A stretch of 64,000 bases of DNA from Spirosoma taeanense (GCF_013127955.1 NZ_CP053435.1:2852001-2916000); one strand, 5' to 3'; positions 38,525 to 48,244 are shown, counted from the first letter of the stretch. Made by a program: numbers and translations. The notes: a model not told the origin generated them from the sequence alone.

Positions 38525-40327
38525 ATGGTTCGTCTGTTGTTTCGCTTTCTTGCCCTGCTTCTCGTTGCCGGATCCCTGTTCGTTTCCCACAACGCCGGGG
38601 CGCAGGTTGGTCGGCCGCCAGCGGGGGGTGGCGACAAAGTTGAGCTGCTGCCCGGCGCCGACAGTTTGGTTGGCTTAAGCCAGCCCGGTCAGGTCATCCG
38701 GAAAATCTATAACAACGTCCGGTTCCGGCAGAAAGGCGTTTTAATGTACTGCAACCTAGCCATCCAGAACGTAACGACCAACGTTATCGAAGCCTACGGG
38801 AACGTCCGGCTGATTCAAGGCGACACCATCAGCGTCCGGGGCGATACGATGTTCTATTACGGTAATACCCGGCAGGCTAATCTGCGCGGCCATGTGATTA
38901 TGCGCGACCGGAAAATGACCTTAACGACCGCCCAGCTGGATTACGACATGCTGGCGGGTATAGCCCATTACCCCACCCCCGGCCGTATTGTTGACAAAGA
39001 AAACGTGCTGACCAGCCGGGAAGGTTATTATGATACCCGCAGCAAATTGTTTACGTTCCGCCAGAACGTCCGGCTCGTCAACCCCAAAGGTACGCTGACG
39101 GCCGATTCGCTGCTGTATAATTCCCTGACCCGCATCGCAACGTTTCAGGGCCCGACCCGCATTACCAACAAAGACGGCGTGCTGACAGCCGTGGCCGGTC
39201 AGTACAACACCACCACGGGCATCTCGAATTTCGAGCGCCGGGCCACCGTCGATACGCCGAAATACCGGCTCACCGGCGACACGCTTTACTACGACAATGT
39301 CTCCGAGCTGGGGATTGCCCGGGGGAATGTGGTCATGGTGGCTAAAGACCGGAAAGCCGTCATCACGGGGGATCACGTTCGTTATAACGGGAAAGCCGGA
39401 ATCTCCCGGGTAACTGGCCACCCCGTCGCCCGGAGTATAGTCAGCGCTGACACGCTGTTTCTGCGCGCCGATACGCTGTTTTCGTTCGACAATAAAGTCA
39501 CCAATACGCGCCGGCTGCTGGGTCAGAAAAACGTGTTTGTCTATAAGTCGGACCTGCAGAGCAAGTGCGACTCCCTGCTTTACGATACGGCCGATTCGAC
39601 CATCTATTTTTATAAAAAGCCGATTGTCTGGAGTCAGAACAAGTACCAGATGGAAGCCGACTCGATGCGGGCGCTGCTGAAAAACAACCGCATCAGCACC
39701 ATGTTCCTCAAGAGCAGGTCTTTCGTAATTTCACTCGATACGCTCAAAAACTTCAACCAGATCAAAGGCCGCACGGTAACGGCTTATTTCGTCACGAAAC
39801 CCAATGCGGCACCCATGGCCAAAGCGGGTTCATCGGCCAGCGCAACCGCCGGTTCCGCCCGAAAACCCTCCCCGGCTGCAACGAAAGCCCCCCAATCCGG
39901 CGTATTGGCCAAGGGAACGGCGCCCGTGTCCACCACGGCTCCGATGCAGGAAGAAACAACCCTGGATCGGGTGATCGTAGAAGGCAACGGACAAAGTATC
40001 TACTATGCCGTCGACGAAACGAATAAGCTGATTGGGTTGAATCACGTGGAATGCAGCCGGATGAACATAGAGTTTGCCGACAACAAGGTGGGACGGATCC
40101 GCTTTTACGGTCAGCCGGATGCGGAGCTGATTCCGCCTAAGGAAATTACCGACGAAGCCAAACAGCTCGACGGATTCCGGTGGCGTGAAGCCGAAAAACC
40201 GAACAAAGCCCAGGTCTTATGGCTCGAAACGCCCCCGGCCGAACAGCCCGCGAATAAAAAGCCGTTAAAAACCAGAGCCTCAGCTAAACCTTTGGCTAAG
40301 AAATTCGTTCCAAGGGGTAATAATTGA
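38525..40327 (+). CDS. OstA/LptA-like periplasmic protein (LPS transport)
   Basis: 600 aa. Signal peptide LFRFLALLLVAGSLFVSHNA. Most of the chain repeats the OstA/LptA beta-jellyroll pattern (VIEAYGNVRLIQGDTISVRG, MFYYGNTRQANLRGHVIMRD, LTADSLLYNSLTRIATFQGP). It is followed by a low-complexity Ala/Ser/Pro stretch (about 425-475), a final jellyroll segment and a basic C-terminus. LptA of E. coli is about 185 aa, so this is a multi-unit version that could form much of a periplasmic LPS bridge on its own. LptC is encoded at 51520-52077. Function in LPS transport is inferred from family. Confidence 0.88.
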   Translation: MVRLLFRFLALLLVAGSLFVSHNAGAQVGRPPAGGGDKVELLPGADSLVGLSQPGQVIRKIYNNVRFRQKGVLMYCNLAIQNVTTNVIEAYGNVRLIQGDTISVRGDTMFYYGNTRQANLRGHVIMRDRKMTLTTAQLDYDMLAGIAHYPTPGRIVDKENVLTSREGYYDTRSKLFTFRQNVRLVNPKGTLTADSLLYNSLTRIATFQGPTRITNKDGVLTAVAGQYNTTTGISNFERRATVDTPKYRLTGDTLYYDNVSELGIARGNVVMVAKDRKAVITGDHVRYNGKAGISRVTGHPVARSIVSADTLFLRADTLFSFDNKVTNTRRLLGQKNVFVYKSDLQSKCDSLLYDTADSTIYFYKKPIVWSQNKYQMEADSMRALLKNNRISTMFLKSRSFVISLDTLKNFNQIKGRTVTAYFVTKPNAAPMAKAGSSASATAGSARKPSPAATKAPQSGVLAKGTAPVSTTAPMQEETTLDRVIVEGNGQSIYYAVDETNKLIGLNHVECSRMNIEFADNKVGRIRFYGQPDAELIPPKEITDEAKQLDGFRWREAEKPNKAQVLWLETPPAEQPANKKPLKTRASAKPLAKKFVPRGNN

Positions 40328-40358
40328 CTTATTTAACAATTTTTTAGATAGTACGCCG

Positions 40359-40389
40359 TTGACTTTGTCTTTTGTGATGAATAGGTTTG
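40359..40389 (+). promoter_or_regulatory. Promoter of the T9SS cargo gene
   Basis: TTG (40359-40361), 20 nt, then TAGGTTTG (40382-40389), matching the Bacteroidota promoter. The ATG at 40423 follows 33 nt later. Confidence 0.75.
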
Positions 40390-40422
40390 TGGTGAGTACG
40401 TGTGTACCTGAAGTAAATAATT

Positions 40423-41079
40423 ATGAAACAATGTATACTTATTGGTTTTCTGACCGTCTTACTGGCGGCCACCACTCCGCTCCGGGCGCAGATTGCCCCG
40501 CGCGATTCCGACGCCCGCAAGGGTAGCCGGCTGGAGTTGGGGCGCACGGCCGTAAGCCGGAAAGCAACCAGCCCGGCGATGCCTGCCCAGCGGTTTTCGC
40601 TGGTAACGGCTCCGGCCTACCAGAGCCTCGACCGACCGAACATACTCCGTAAAAACACCCCGATCAACGAATACTATCGTTCGCTGCTGGTGGCCCGGCC
40701 AACGACCAAAGCAGCTTCCCGCCCGGCGGCTACCGAAGAAACGCCTGCGGCCGTGAGCGAACTGCGCTCGGGGGCCGAACCCGAGCTGAAGGCCGAAGAC
40801 CATATGTATACCAGCGAACGGATTACGGTATCGAACATTTACCCGAATCCGGCCAGCGAAGCCGCCGAAATTGATTACCAGATCTCCGGCCCCATCGGCG
40901 AAGCGAAGCTGATTCTGCTCAACGTCCTGGGCTCGCCCGTGGCCGAGTACGAGCTGGAACGTAACGAGCGTAAGGTTCGTATTGTGACCCGCGATCTGGC
41001 CACCGGTTATTATTTCTATCAGCTTTCCCTGGATGGTAAAAAAGTAGCGACCAAGAAGCTGCTTGTCCGGCACCAGTAG
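40423..41079 (+). CDS. Secreted protein with T9SS type A C-terminal sorting domain
   Basis: 218 aa. N-terminal signal peptide (QCILIGFLTVLLAATTPLRA). The C-terminal about 80 residues form a type A T9SS sorting domain (SNIYPNPASEAAEIDYQI, then VLGSPVAEYEL, and ending LSLDGKKVATKKLLVRHQ). The first 130 residues are low-complexity and show no known domain, so this may be a small structural or adhesive surface protein. Export needs the Sec pathway and the T9SS, consistent with porD at 47190 and the PorE-like gene at 34700. Confidence 0.92.
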   Translation: MKQCILIGFLTVLLAATTPLRAQIAPRDSDARKGSRLELGRTAVSRKATSPAMPAQRFSLVTAPAYQSLDRPNILRKNTPINEYYRSLLVARPTTKAASRPAATEETPAAVSELRSGAEPELKAEDHMYTSERITVSNIYPNPASEAAEIDYQISGPIGEAKLILLNVLGSPVAEYELERNERKVRIVTRDLATGYYFYQLSLDGKKVATKKLLVRHQ

Positions 41080-41184
41080 GCCCGGGCGGCTGTTAATATT
41101 TCGTAAAGCCAAGCCCCTGCCGGGCAGGTTGCGGCACTATACGGGTCAAGTCATCGTTTAATCGGTGTAGCCCGTATTTTTTTG

Positions 41185-41192
41185 TATCTTTG
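41185..41192 (+). promoter_or_regulatory. -7 box (TATCTTTG) immediately before bamD
   Basis: Exact TAnnTTTG match ending 7 nt before the bamD ATG at 41200, predicting a leader of about 4 nt. Confidence 0.6.
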
Positions 41193-41199
41193 CCCCCCT

Positions 41200-42093
41200 A
41201 TGCAACAGCGTCTTATCCTGCAGGTTCTTTTAGGAGCCTGGTTTGTCTTTCTGCTCACGTCCTGCAGCTCGTTCTCGAAACTCCAGAAGAACGGCACCGA
41301 CGACGAGAAATACAAGGCAGCCGTTGAATACTATAAAAAAGGTGACTGGTATCGGGCCGGCCTGTTGTTTGAGGAACTGATCCCGGTTCTGAAAGGCAGC
41401 ACCGAGTCGGAGCTGGCCCAGTTCTATTACGCCTATACCCAGTATCGCCAGCAGCAGTACCTGCTCAGTGCCACGTTATTCAAGAAGTTCTACGAGACCT
41501 TTGCCCGGTCCGATCACGCGCAGGAGGCCATGTATATGTATGCCTACTCGCTCTACAAGGATACACCCCAGTTTAACCTCGACCAGTCGAATACACTGAC
41601 GGCAACCGCGGCTCTGCAGGACTTTATCAACGCCTATCCGGACAGCCAGTATCGCGATGAATGCACTAAACTCATTCTTGACCTGCGCCAGAAGCTGGAG
41701 CGGAAAGCCTATGAGAAAGCAAAGCTGTACTACAGGACCAGCGGCTTTAACATTGCTTCCTATAAGTCGTCGGTGATTGCGATTAATAACTTCCAGAAAG
41801 AATTTCCGGATTCGGAGTACAACGAGGAACTGGCCTTCCTGAAGGTCGATGCGGAGTACAGTCTGGCGCAGAACAGCCTGGAAACGAAGCAGAAGGAACG
41901 TTATCAGGAAGCGATTGGTTACTACCAGGCGTTCGTGGATAAATACCCGAACAGCAAGTACCTGAAGCAGGCCGAGAAAATGTATGAGTCCAGCCAGAAG
42001 GAAATTGAACGGCTGGTAAAGTTAGAACAGGAACGCGAAAAACTGAAGGAGTCTGAGACCAATCGCCCGGCGAAGGTAACGGCCGCGAACTAA
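41200..42093 (+). CDS. bamD: Outer-membrane assembly lipoprotein BamD
   Basis: 297 aa from the ATG at 41200. An upstream in-frame TTG would overlap the -7 box. Lipoprotein signal ending at LLTSC. The mature chain is five TPR-like units typical of BamD (AVEYYKKGDWYRAGLLFEEL, FYYAYTQYRQQQYLLSATLF, ETFARSDHAQEAMYMYAYSL, INNFQKEFPDSEYNEELAFL). BamD docks on BamA in the outer-membrane-protein folding complex. It is followed 54 bp later by rpoZ and forms the start of a conserved Bacteroidota gene order. Confidence 0.92.
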   Translation: MQQRLILQVLLGAWFVFLLTSCSSFSKLQKNGTDDEKYKAAVEYYKKGDWYRAGLLFEELIPVLKGSTESELAQFYYAYTQYRQQQYLLSATLFKKFYETFARSDHAQEAMYMYAYSLYKDTPQFNLDQSNTLTATAALQDFINAYPDSQYRDECTKLILDLRQKLERKAYEKAKLYYRTSGFNIASYKSSVIAINNFQKEFPDSEYNEELAFLKVDAEYSLAQNSLETKQKERYQEAIGYYQAFVDKYPNSKYLKQAEKMYESSQKEIERLVKLEQEREKLKESETNRPAKVTAAN

Positions 42094-42147
42094 GTGGTGA
42101 GTCGTCCGGCAACGCCGGTCCCCGCCTTAATTACTAATTTTAAATAT

Positions 42148-42462
42148 ATGGCAACCAACCAATCCATTATTACCCGCGATAACGACAAGATTGCGGCCCT
42201 GACGGGCAATCTGTATGAATCGGTTTCGATTATTTCGAAGCGTGCCCGCCAGATTGCGACCAAAAATAAAGAGGAACTGAGCAACAAGCTGTCCGAGTTT
42301 GTGTCGGCGGTTGATAACCTCGAAGAGGTATTTGAAAACCGGGAGCAGATTGAAATCTCGAAGTTCTACGAGCGGATGCCCAAGCCTACTTCCATCGCAA
42401 CCGACGAATTTCTGGAAGGCAAGGTATACTGGCGGTACAACGACGAAGAACCCCAGCCGTAA
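42148..42462 (+). CDS. rpoZ: RNA polymerase omega subunit (Bacteroidota type)
   Basis: 104 aa from the ATG at 42148 (MATNQSIITRDNDKIAALTG). The Bacteroidota omega/Rpb6-like family shows NLYESVSIISKRARQIATKN and the conserved C-terminal FYERMPKPTSIATDEFLEGK with WRYNDE. It stabilises the beta-prime subunit during polymerase assembly. Downstream of bamD and ending at a terminator hairpin (42483-42512), which separates it from the histidine kinase gene. Confidence 0.88.
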   Translation: MATNQSIITRDNDKIAALTGNLYESVSIISKRARQIATKNKEELSNKLSEFVSAVDNLEEVFENREQIEISKFYERMPKPTSIATDEFLEGKVYWRYNDEEPQP

Positions 42463-42482
42463 GCAAACACTATACGTTTTGG

Positions 42483-42512
42483 AAGCCGCAGGGTCATCAG
42501 GCCAGGCGGCTT
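42483..42512 (+). terminator. Terminator after rpoZ
   Basis: Seven-bp stem (AAGCCGC 42483-42489 and GCGGCTT 42506-42512) with a 16-nt loop, followed by TTTTATATAT. Confidence 0.75.
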
Positions 42513-42552
42513 TTTATATATAGCCTGCATTCAGCTGGTCGGTTGCTGCCCA

Positions 42553-42560
42553 TAACTTTG
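42553..42560 (+). promoter_or_regulatory. -7 box (TAACTTTG) for the PAS histidine kinase
   Basis: TAnnTTTG match 77 nt before the kinase ATG, after the rpoZ terminator. It suggests the kinase has its own promoter. Confidence 0.5.
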
Positions 42561-42637
42561 CCGTCGCTGTTCACAACCGTTCATAGACAGATTCACGGCT
42601 GAATCGTTAAGTAACTATCGTCAACTGTTCGTCCTGC

Positions 42638-45600
42638 ATGATCGGACCGCATACACCATTAAATCAAGATAGTGACGCCGAGATTGAGCGGTTAAAATTT
42701 GCCCTGCAGGCGGCTGGTATCGGCACCTGGGATCTGGACCCGATCCGTCAGATCGTTCGCTGGGACGACCGATGTAAGGAACTGTATGGCTTTTCGAAAG
42801 ATGACGTGGTTCCCTACAATCAGGTGCTGACGTATATGCACCCCGACGACCGGGTTCGGGTGCATGCGGCTGTCCAGCAGGCACTCCGCCCGCAGTCGGA
42901 TGGTCAGTATGATATTGAGTTCCGGACCATAGGGGCCGAGGACGACCGGGTGCGCTGGCTGCGGTGCCAGGGCAAGGCGTATTTTAATGAACAGGGTCTG
43001 GCGTACCGGTTTTCCGGTATTGCGCAGGAGGTTACCCAGGAGGTCATGCACCGGCGGCAGCGGCAGGAACTGACGAACCTGCTCCAGTCGGTTCTGGACA
43101 GCTCGGCGGCAGGCATCAGTGTGCTGAAAAGTATCCGGAACGAGCAGCATAAACTCGTTGATTTTGAGTACCAGCTGGTGAACCGGGTCACCGGGCAGAT
43201 CACGAACCGCCACGATCTGGTTGGCCAGCGTTATTCGGCCGTTCTCGCCGACTTCCAGCAGCAGGATTTGTTCCAGACGCTTAAAGAAGTCATTGACACG
43301 GGCGATACCCGGCAGATAGACATCCATTTCACGAACGAGGGCGTCAGCCGCTGGTTTGCCGCTACGGTGGTTAAGCTCGACGATGGCGCCGTCGTTTCCG
43401 TCACCGACATTACCCAGCATGTGGAGGCCCGCCAGGCGCTCGAAGCCAGTGAAGCCCGCTTCCGGAGCCTTATCGAAGAAGCGTCGGTAGCAACCTGTTT
43501 ATTCATTGGCCGGGACATGCGCATTGACGTTGCCAATGAGATTATGCTTGGTTTCTGGGGTAAAGACCGGTCCGTAATCGGCCAGCCGCTTCAACAGGCC
43601 GTGCCGGAGCTGGTCGGCCAGCCGTTCCTCCAGATTCTGGATGAAGTATTCACCACCGGTGAGCCCTATGAAGCCAGAGCCGCCCGGGCCGAATTAAAGG
43701 TAAACGGCGTCCTGGGGACTTATTATTTCGACTTTACCTATAAGCCCCTGCGTAATGCCGAGGGCGAAATCTATGGGATCATGGATACGGCCGTCGATGT
43801 TACCGAACAGGTCGTTGCCCGGCGGGCGATTGAAGCCAGCGAAGCTAAACTACGCTCAGTGATTGCCACGGCTCCCGCGGCCATGGGCCTGTTTGTCGGG
43901 CGGGATTTAATTGTGGAGCTGCCCAACCAGGCGTTCATTGATATTGTCGGCAAGGGGCCCAACATCTCGGGCAAGCCGCTACGGGAAGTGATGCCGGAAC
44001 TGGAAAGTCAGCCATTCCTGCAGATCCTTGACGATGTGTATACGTCGGGCAGCATGTTTCAAAGCTTTGGTACGCAGGTCAATATTGTGCAGCACGGAGT
44101 TATGACCCATAACTTCTACAATATCACCTATACCCCGCTGTTTGATGCCGAAGGCAAGGTCTATGCCATTCTGGACATCGCTATTGATGTTACCGAAGAA
44201 ATAAAAGCCCGGCATCGGCTGGAAGAAAGCGAACTGTTCTCCCGCAGTATTATCGAAAATGCGCCGGTAGCCAAGCTGGTTCTCGTGGGCGAAGATATGC
44301 TCATCAAGACCGCCAATGAAAACATGCTGGCCATACTGGGCCGCGACGCGGCCATTATTGGCCAGCCGTTCGGGGAGGCTATGCCCGAACTGAACGCAAC
44401 GCCCCTGCACGAGCGGCTGCGGCATGTGTTTACGAGCGGGGAAACGCATTACCAGCCCGAAGAACAGATTATCCTGAATCGATACGGGCAGCCTTATACC
44501 GGCTATTTTAATTATATCTATAAAGCGCTGCGCAATACAGCCGGCGAACTGTATGGCGTGCTCGTGACCGCCATTGAAGTGACGGAACAGGTGGTTGCCC
44601 GGCAGAAGGTTGAAGCTACGCAGGCTGATCTGGCCGAGGCTACCCGGCGGTTGAGTCTGGCGCTGGAAGCTGGTCGGTTAGGATCGTATGACCTTGATCT
44701 CGCCACGAATCAGATGACCTGCACCGCCCGATGCAAAGCCAATTTCGGACTGGCTCCTGAGGTCACCTTCAACTTCGATGACCTGATACAGGCAATTGTT
44801 CCCGACGACCGGCCTAAGGTACAGAAGCAGATCCATCAGGCGATCGGGACTAGGACCCCCTACTATGCCGAGTATCGGGTTATCTGGCCTGACGGCACCC
44901 TGCACTGGGTGAAAGCAGCCGGACTGGTCATTGATTCCGACGAGGGTCAGCCAGCCCGGATCATCGGCGTAACCCAGGATATTACCGCCCGCCGGATGGC
45001 GCAGGAGGAACTCGAGCGGCAGGTTCAGCTCCGGACCCAGCAGCTGCGGGCATCGGTGCAGGACCTGCAGCGGTCGAACGAAAATCTGCAGCAGTTCGCC
45101 TACATCGCCAGCCACGATTTGCAGGAGCCCTTACGTAAGATTCAATCCTTCGGCGACATCCTGCGGAGCCAGTACGCAGTCCAGTTAGGCGAAGGCGTTG
45201 ACCATCTGCAGCGCATGCAGTCGGCAGCCAGCCGGATGTCAATCCTCATCCGGGACCTGCTGAGCTTCTCCCGGATTTCGACCCGACAGGAAGCCAGCGC
45301 TCCGGTATCGCTCACGGATGTGGTACATACTGTCCTGACCGATCTGGACCTCACCATTCAGGAAACGGGAGCGGTGGTGAGCCTGGAACCCCTGCCCACC
45401 GTGCAGGGCGACCCCTCTCAGCTGGGGCAGCTGTTCCAGAACCTGCTGAGCAACGCGCTGAAGTTCCGGCAGCCAGGCGTATCGCCGGTGATTGAGGTTA
45501 GCGCCGGGCAGGTGACAACCGATGAACTGCCCGCTTCCGTGCAGCCCGCCCGCCAGACCGACTTTTACCACCGCATCGACGTAAGCGACAACGGCATTGG

Positions 45601-45802
45601 GTTCAACGAAAAGTATATCGACCGGATTTTTCAGGTCTTTCAGCGGCTGCATGGCAAGAACGAGTTTGCCGGTACGGGCATCGGGCTGGCCATCTGCGAG
45701 AAAGTAGCCATCAACCACGGCGGAGCGATCACGGCCAGCAGTCAGCCCGGTCAGGGCGCTACGTTCAGCGTGTATCTGCCCGTGACGCGAATGGAAGCGT
45801 AA
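42638..45802 (+). CDS. Soluble sensor histidine kinase with about six PAS domains
   Basis: 1054 aa, no transmembrane segment or signal peptide. Tandem PAS domains span about residues 12-800 (LKFALQAAGIGTWDLDP, then near 147, 275, 400, 525, 665; several end in a DVTEQ/DITQ PAC motif). A coiled-coil (about 790-830) leads to a HisKA domain with ASHDLQEPL (phospho-acceptor His) and a HATPase with NLLSNALKF, DNGIGF and GTGIGLAI. PAS repeats 3 to 5 are near-duplicates, suggesting internal amplification. No response regulator is adjacent. It sits between rpoZ and coaBC. Signal and partner are unknown. Confidence 0.95.
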   Translation: MIGPHTPLNQDSDAEIERLKFALQAAGIGTWDLDPIRQIVRWDDRCKELYGFSKDDVVPYNQVLTYMHPDDRVRVHAAVQQALRPQSDGQYDIEFRTIGAEDDRVRWLRCQGKAYFNEQGLAYRFSGIAQEVTQEVMHRRQRQELTNLLQSVLDSSAAGISVLKSIRNEQHKLVDFEYQLVNRVTGQITNRHDLVGQRYSAVLADFQQQDLFQTLKEVIDTGDTRQIDIHFTNEGVSRWFAATVVKLDDGAVVSVTDITQHVEARQALEASEARFRSLIEEASVATCLFIGRDMRIDVANEIMLGFWGKDRSVIGQPLQQAVPELVGQPFLQILDEVFTTGEPYEARAARAELKVNGVLGTYYFDFTYKPLRNAEGEIYGIMDTAVDVTEQVVARRAIEASEAKLRSVIATAPAAMGLFVGRDLIVELPNQAFIDIVGKGPNISGKPLREVMPELESQPFLQILDDVYTSGSMFQSFGTQVNIVQHGVMTHNFYNITYTPLFDAEGKVYAILDIAIDVTEEIKARHRLEESELFSRSIIENAPVAKLVLVGEDMLIKTANENMLAILGRDAAIIGQPFGEAMPELNATPLHERLRHVFTSGETHYQPEEQIILNRYGQPYTGYFNYIYKALRNTAGELYGVLVTAIEVTEQVVARQKVEATQADLAEATRRLSLALEAGRLGSYDLDLATNQMTCTARCKANFGLAPEVTFNFDDLIQAIVPDDRPKVQKQIHQAIGTRTPYYAEYRVIWPDGTLHWVKAAGLVIDSDEGQPARIIGVTQDITARRMAQEELERQVQLRTQQLRASVQDLQRSNENLQQFAYIASHDLQEPLRKIQSFGDILRSQYAVQLGEGVDHLQRMQSAASRMSILIRDLLSFSRISTRQEASAPVSLTDVVHTVLTDLDLTIQETGAVVSLEPLPTVQGDPSQLGQLFQNLLSNALKFRQPGVSPVIEVSAGQVTTDELPASVQPARQTDFYHRIDVSDNGIGFNEKYIDRIFQVFQRLHGKNEFAGTGIGLAICEKVAINHGGAITASSQPGQGATFSVYLPVTRMEA

Positions 45803-45916
45803 GCCCCCAAGTTCTCCGGCAAACCGCACTGCTTAGCTGACGCGAATGTATTATCTTAGCGACCGGATCCCGGCCGCATTCGAGTGGCCAGCTTCGGGGT
45901 CAACTTCATAAGTGGC

Positions 45917-47179
45917 GTGAACGGAAAACGAATTTTACTCGGCGTAACAGGCAGTATATCGGCCTATAAATCGGCCCTGCTGACGAGGCTGCTGGTGAAA
46001 GCCGGCGCTGAGGTGCAGGTTATTATGACCGAGTCGGCACAAACCTTTATTACGCCCCTGACGCTGGCTACGCTGTCGAAGCGGCCCGTCCTGTCAGCCT
46101 TCGTCAGCAATACCGACGAAGGCCGCTGGAACAACCACGTTGAACTGGGGCTATGGGCCGACGCGCTGGTGATCGCTCCGGCCTCGGCGCACACGCTGGC
46201 GCGCTGCGCCCACGGTTTCTGCGACGATCTGCTGTCGGCGGTGTACCTGTCGGCCCGCTGTCCGGTATTTTTTGCCCCGGCCATGGACCTCGATATGTAC
46301 CACCACCCCGCGACGGTTGACAACCTGCGCCGACTCGAATCGTTCGGCAACCGAATCATCCGGGCCGAACACGGCGAGCTGGCCAGCGGCCTGGTGGGCG
46401 AAGGCCGACTGGCCGAACCCGAAACGATCCTGCAGACGCTGGAAACCTTCTGGGCAGATCAGCCCGGCAAAAGCTCATTCGATTCGTTCTCCGTTCCCCC
46501 ATCCCCTGGCCCATTGCCCGTTGCCAACCGGCGGGTGCTGATTACGGCTGGTCCGACTCAGGAACCCATCGATCCCGTCCGGTTTATCAGCAACCACTCC
46601 ACGGGCAAGATGGGTTACGCCCTGGCGGGCGCGTTTGTCAGGGCGGGCGCCGACGTAACGCTCGTCAGCGGCCCAACGGCGCTGGCCGTGCCGCATCCCG
46701 CAATCCGGCGCATCAACGTTCAATCGGCTCAGGAGATGTTCGAGGCCACTGAGGCCGAGTTTGCCCGGGCCGAGATCGTGGTTCTGAGCGCGGCCGTAGC
46801 CGATTATCGACCCGCTTTCCCGGCCAGCCAGAAGATAAAGAAAACCGACGATACCGTTACGCTGGAACTGACCAAAACCACCGACATTGCCGCTACGCTC
46901 GGAGCCCGCAAAGGACGGGGCCAGTGGCTAATGGGCTTTGCGCTGGAAACGGATAACGAGCAGGCTAACGCGCTCAAAAAACTCCACGCTAAAAACCTGG
47001 ACTGGATTGTGCTGAACTCGCTGCGCGATGCCGGGGCGGGTTTTGGACACGACACCAATAAAATCACCGTTATTGATAAAGACGAACAAACCCACGAATT
47101 TGCGCTAAAATCAAAAAACGAAGTCGCGCAGGATCTGGTGGCCCTGGTGGCCGATTCGCTCAACAAACACGAACCCTGA
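45917..47179 (+). CDS. coaBC: Phosphopantothenoylcysteine decarboxylase / phosphopantothenate-cysteine ligase
   Basis: 420 aa from the GTG at 45917 (MNGKRILLGVTGSISAYKSA); the frame opens at a GTG at 45884, but the extra residues are not conserved-looking. The CoaC half (about 1-180) binds FMN, with SAYKSALLTRLL, the active-site His in NNHVELGLWAD, and PASAHTLARCAHGFCDDLL. The CoaB half (about 200-420) shows RVLITAGPTQEPIDPVRFI and NHSTGKMGYALAGAF. It carries out two coenzyme A steps. The type III pantothenate kinase (53413) belongs to the same pathway. Followed 10 bp later by porD. Confidence 0.96.
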   Translation: MNGKRILLGVTGSISAYKSALLTRLLVKAGAEVQVIMTESAQTFITPLTLATLSKRPVLSAFVSNTDEGRWNNHVELGLWADALVIAPASAHTLARCAHGFCDDLLSAVYLSARCPVFFAPAMDLDMYHHPATVDNLRRLESFGNRIIRAEHGELASGLVGEGRLAEPETILQTLETFWADQPGKSSFDSFSVPPSPGPLPVANRRVLITAGPTQEPIDPVRFISNHSTGKMGYALAGAFVRAGADVTLVSGPTALAVPHPAIRRINVQSAQEMFEATEAEFARAEIVVLSAAVADYRPAFPASQKIKKTDDTVTLELTKTTDIAATLGARKGRGQWLMGFALETDNEQANALKKLHAKNLDWIVLNSLRDAGAGFGHDTNKITVIDKDEQTHEFALKSKNEVAQDLVALVADSLNKHEP

Positions 47180-47189
47180 TCGTTTTCCC

Positions 47190-48104
47190 ATGAACTTTAT
47201 CCGGATCGCTATTCTTCTGCTGGGCTGCGTGCTGACCGCCAGCGCGCAGGAGCTCAACTGCCAGGTGACGGTCAACTCCGATCAGTTGTTTGCGCAGCAG
47301 AAAACCGATTTTTCATACGTCAATCAACTGAAAGGAATTATCTCCGAGTTCATGAACACCCGGCGGTGGAGCAACGACCAGTTTACGGCCGCCGAGCGGA
47401 TCAACTGCTCGCTGAACATCAACCTGGTCAAATCACTGACCCAGGGCGCCTTTGAGGCAACGGCGCAGATTGTCGTTACCCGGCCCGTTTACGGCACAAA
47501 CTACGAAACCACCACCTTCAGCTACGTCGATCGGGCGTTCAATTTTGTGTACCTGCCCACCACCCCGGTCTATTACCGCGAGAACCAGTTTTCCGATGAC
47601 CTGACCTCACTGCTGGCGTTTTATGCCAACGTCATTCTGGCCGTCGACTACGATTCGTTCAGCCGTCGGGGGGGAAACCTGTTCGTGCAGCGGGCCTACG
47701 CCATTACAAATCTGGCCCAGCAGGGGTCGCCCAACGGTGCCTGGCAAACCGGGGGCGACCGGCGCAACCGCTACTGGCTGATCGAGAACCTGCAGAATCA
47801 GCAGCTGATCCCGTTTCGCGATGCCATGTACACGTATCATCGGCTGGGCCTAGATGTTTTCGCGGCCAATCCGGTCCAGGTGCGCAAACAAACCCTCGAT
47901 TTGCTCTCCACCATCCGCAGCATCGGCCTGCAGCTACCGAACTCGGTGCTGATCAACTCGTTTTTTGACGCTAAATCGCAGGAACTGTACAATATCCTCT
48001 ACGAAGGAACGTCTACCGAGCGAAAACGGGCCTTCGATCTGCTGGCGTATCTGGACCCGGCTAAAACGGAAGTCTACCGGAAGTTGGTCAGCACGGGTCA
48101 GTAG
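47190..48104 (+). CDS. porD: PorD (DUF4835), type IX secretion protein
   Basis: 304 aa. Signal peptide NFIRIAILLLGCVLTASAQ. The mature start ELNCQVTVNSDQLFAQQKTD and the internal LTSLLAFYANVILAVDYDSF and RRGGNLFVQRAYAITNLAQQ match the DUF4835 family, now called PorD. Periplasmic or envelope-associated accessory of T9SS; the mechanism is unclear in the family. Ten bp after coaBC and upstream of recN, the usual Bacteroidota order. Supports an active T9SS together with the cargo gene at 40423. Confidence 0.9.
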   Translation: MNFIRIAILLLGCVLTASAQELNCQVTVNSDQLFAQQKTDFSYVNQLKGIISEFMNTRRWSNDQFTAAERINCSLNINLVKSLTQGAFEATAQIVVTRPVYGTNYETTTFSYVDRAFNFVYLPTTPVYYRENQFSDDLTSLLAFYANVILAVDYDSFSRRGGNLFVQRAYAITNLAQQGSPNGAWQTGGDRRNRYWLIENLQNQQLIPFRDAMYTYHRLGLDVFAANPVQVRKQTLDLLSTIRSIGLQLPNSVLINSFFDAKSQELYNILYEGTSTERKRAFDLLAYLDPAKTEVYRKLVSTGQ

Positions 48105-48244
48105 GCCGGTGGTGTTTCCGACCCCGCGTCCGGTGATCGGCCCGAAAACCGGGCTCAATAAAAAAAGAAACTCGTTGCCCAGAACCCTAAACTCGTTGAA
48201 CCGCACCCCGGCTGGCATTGTTAGCTAAGTAAGGAGCTTCATGT

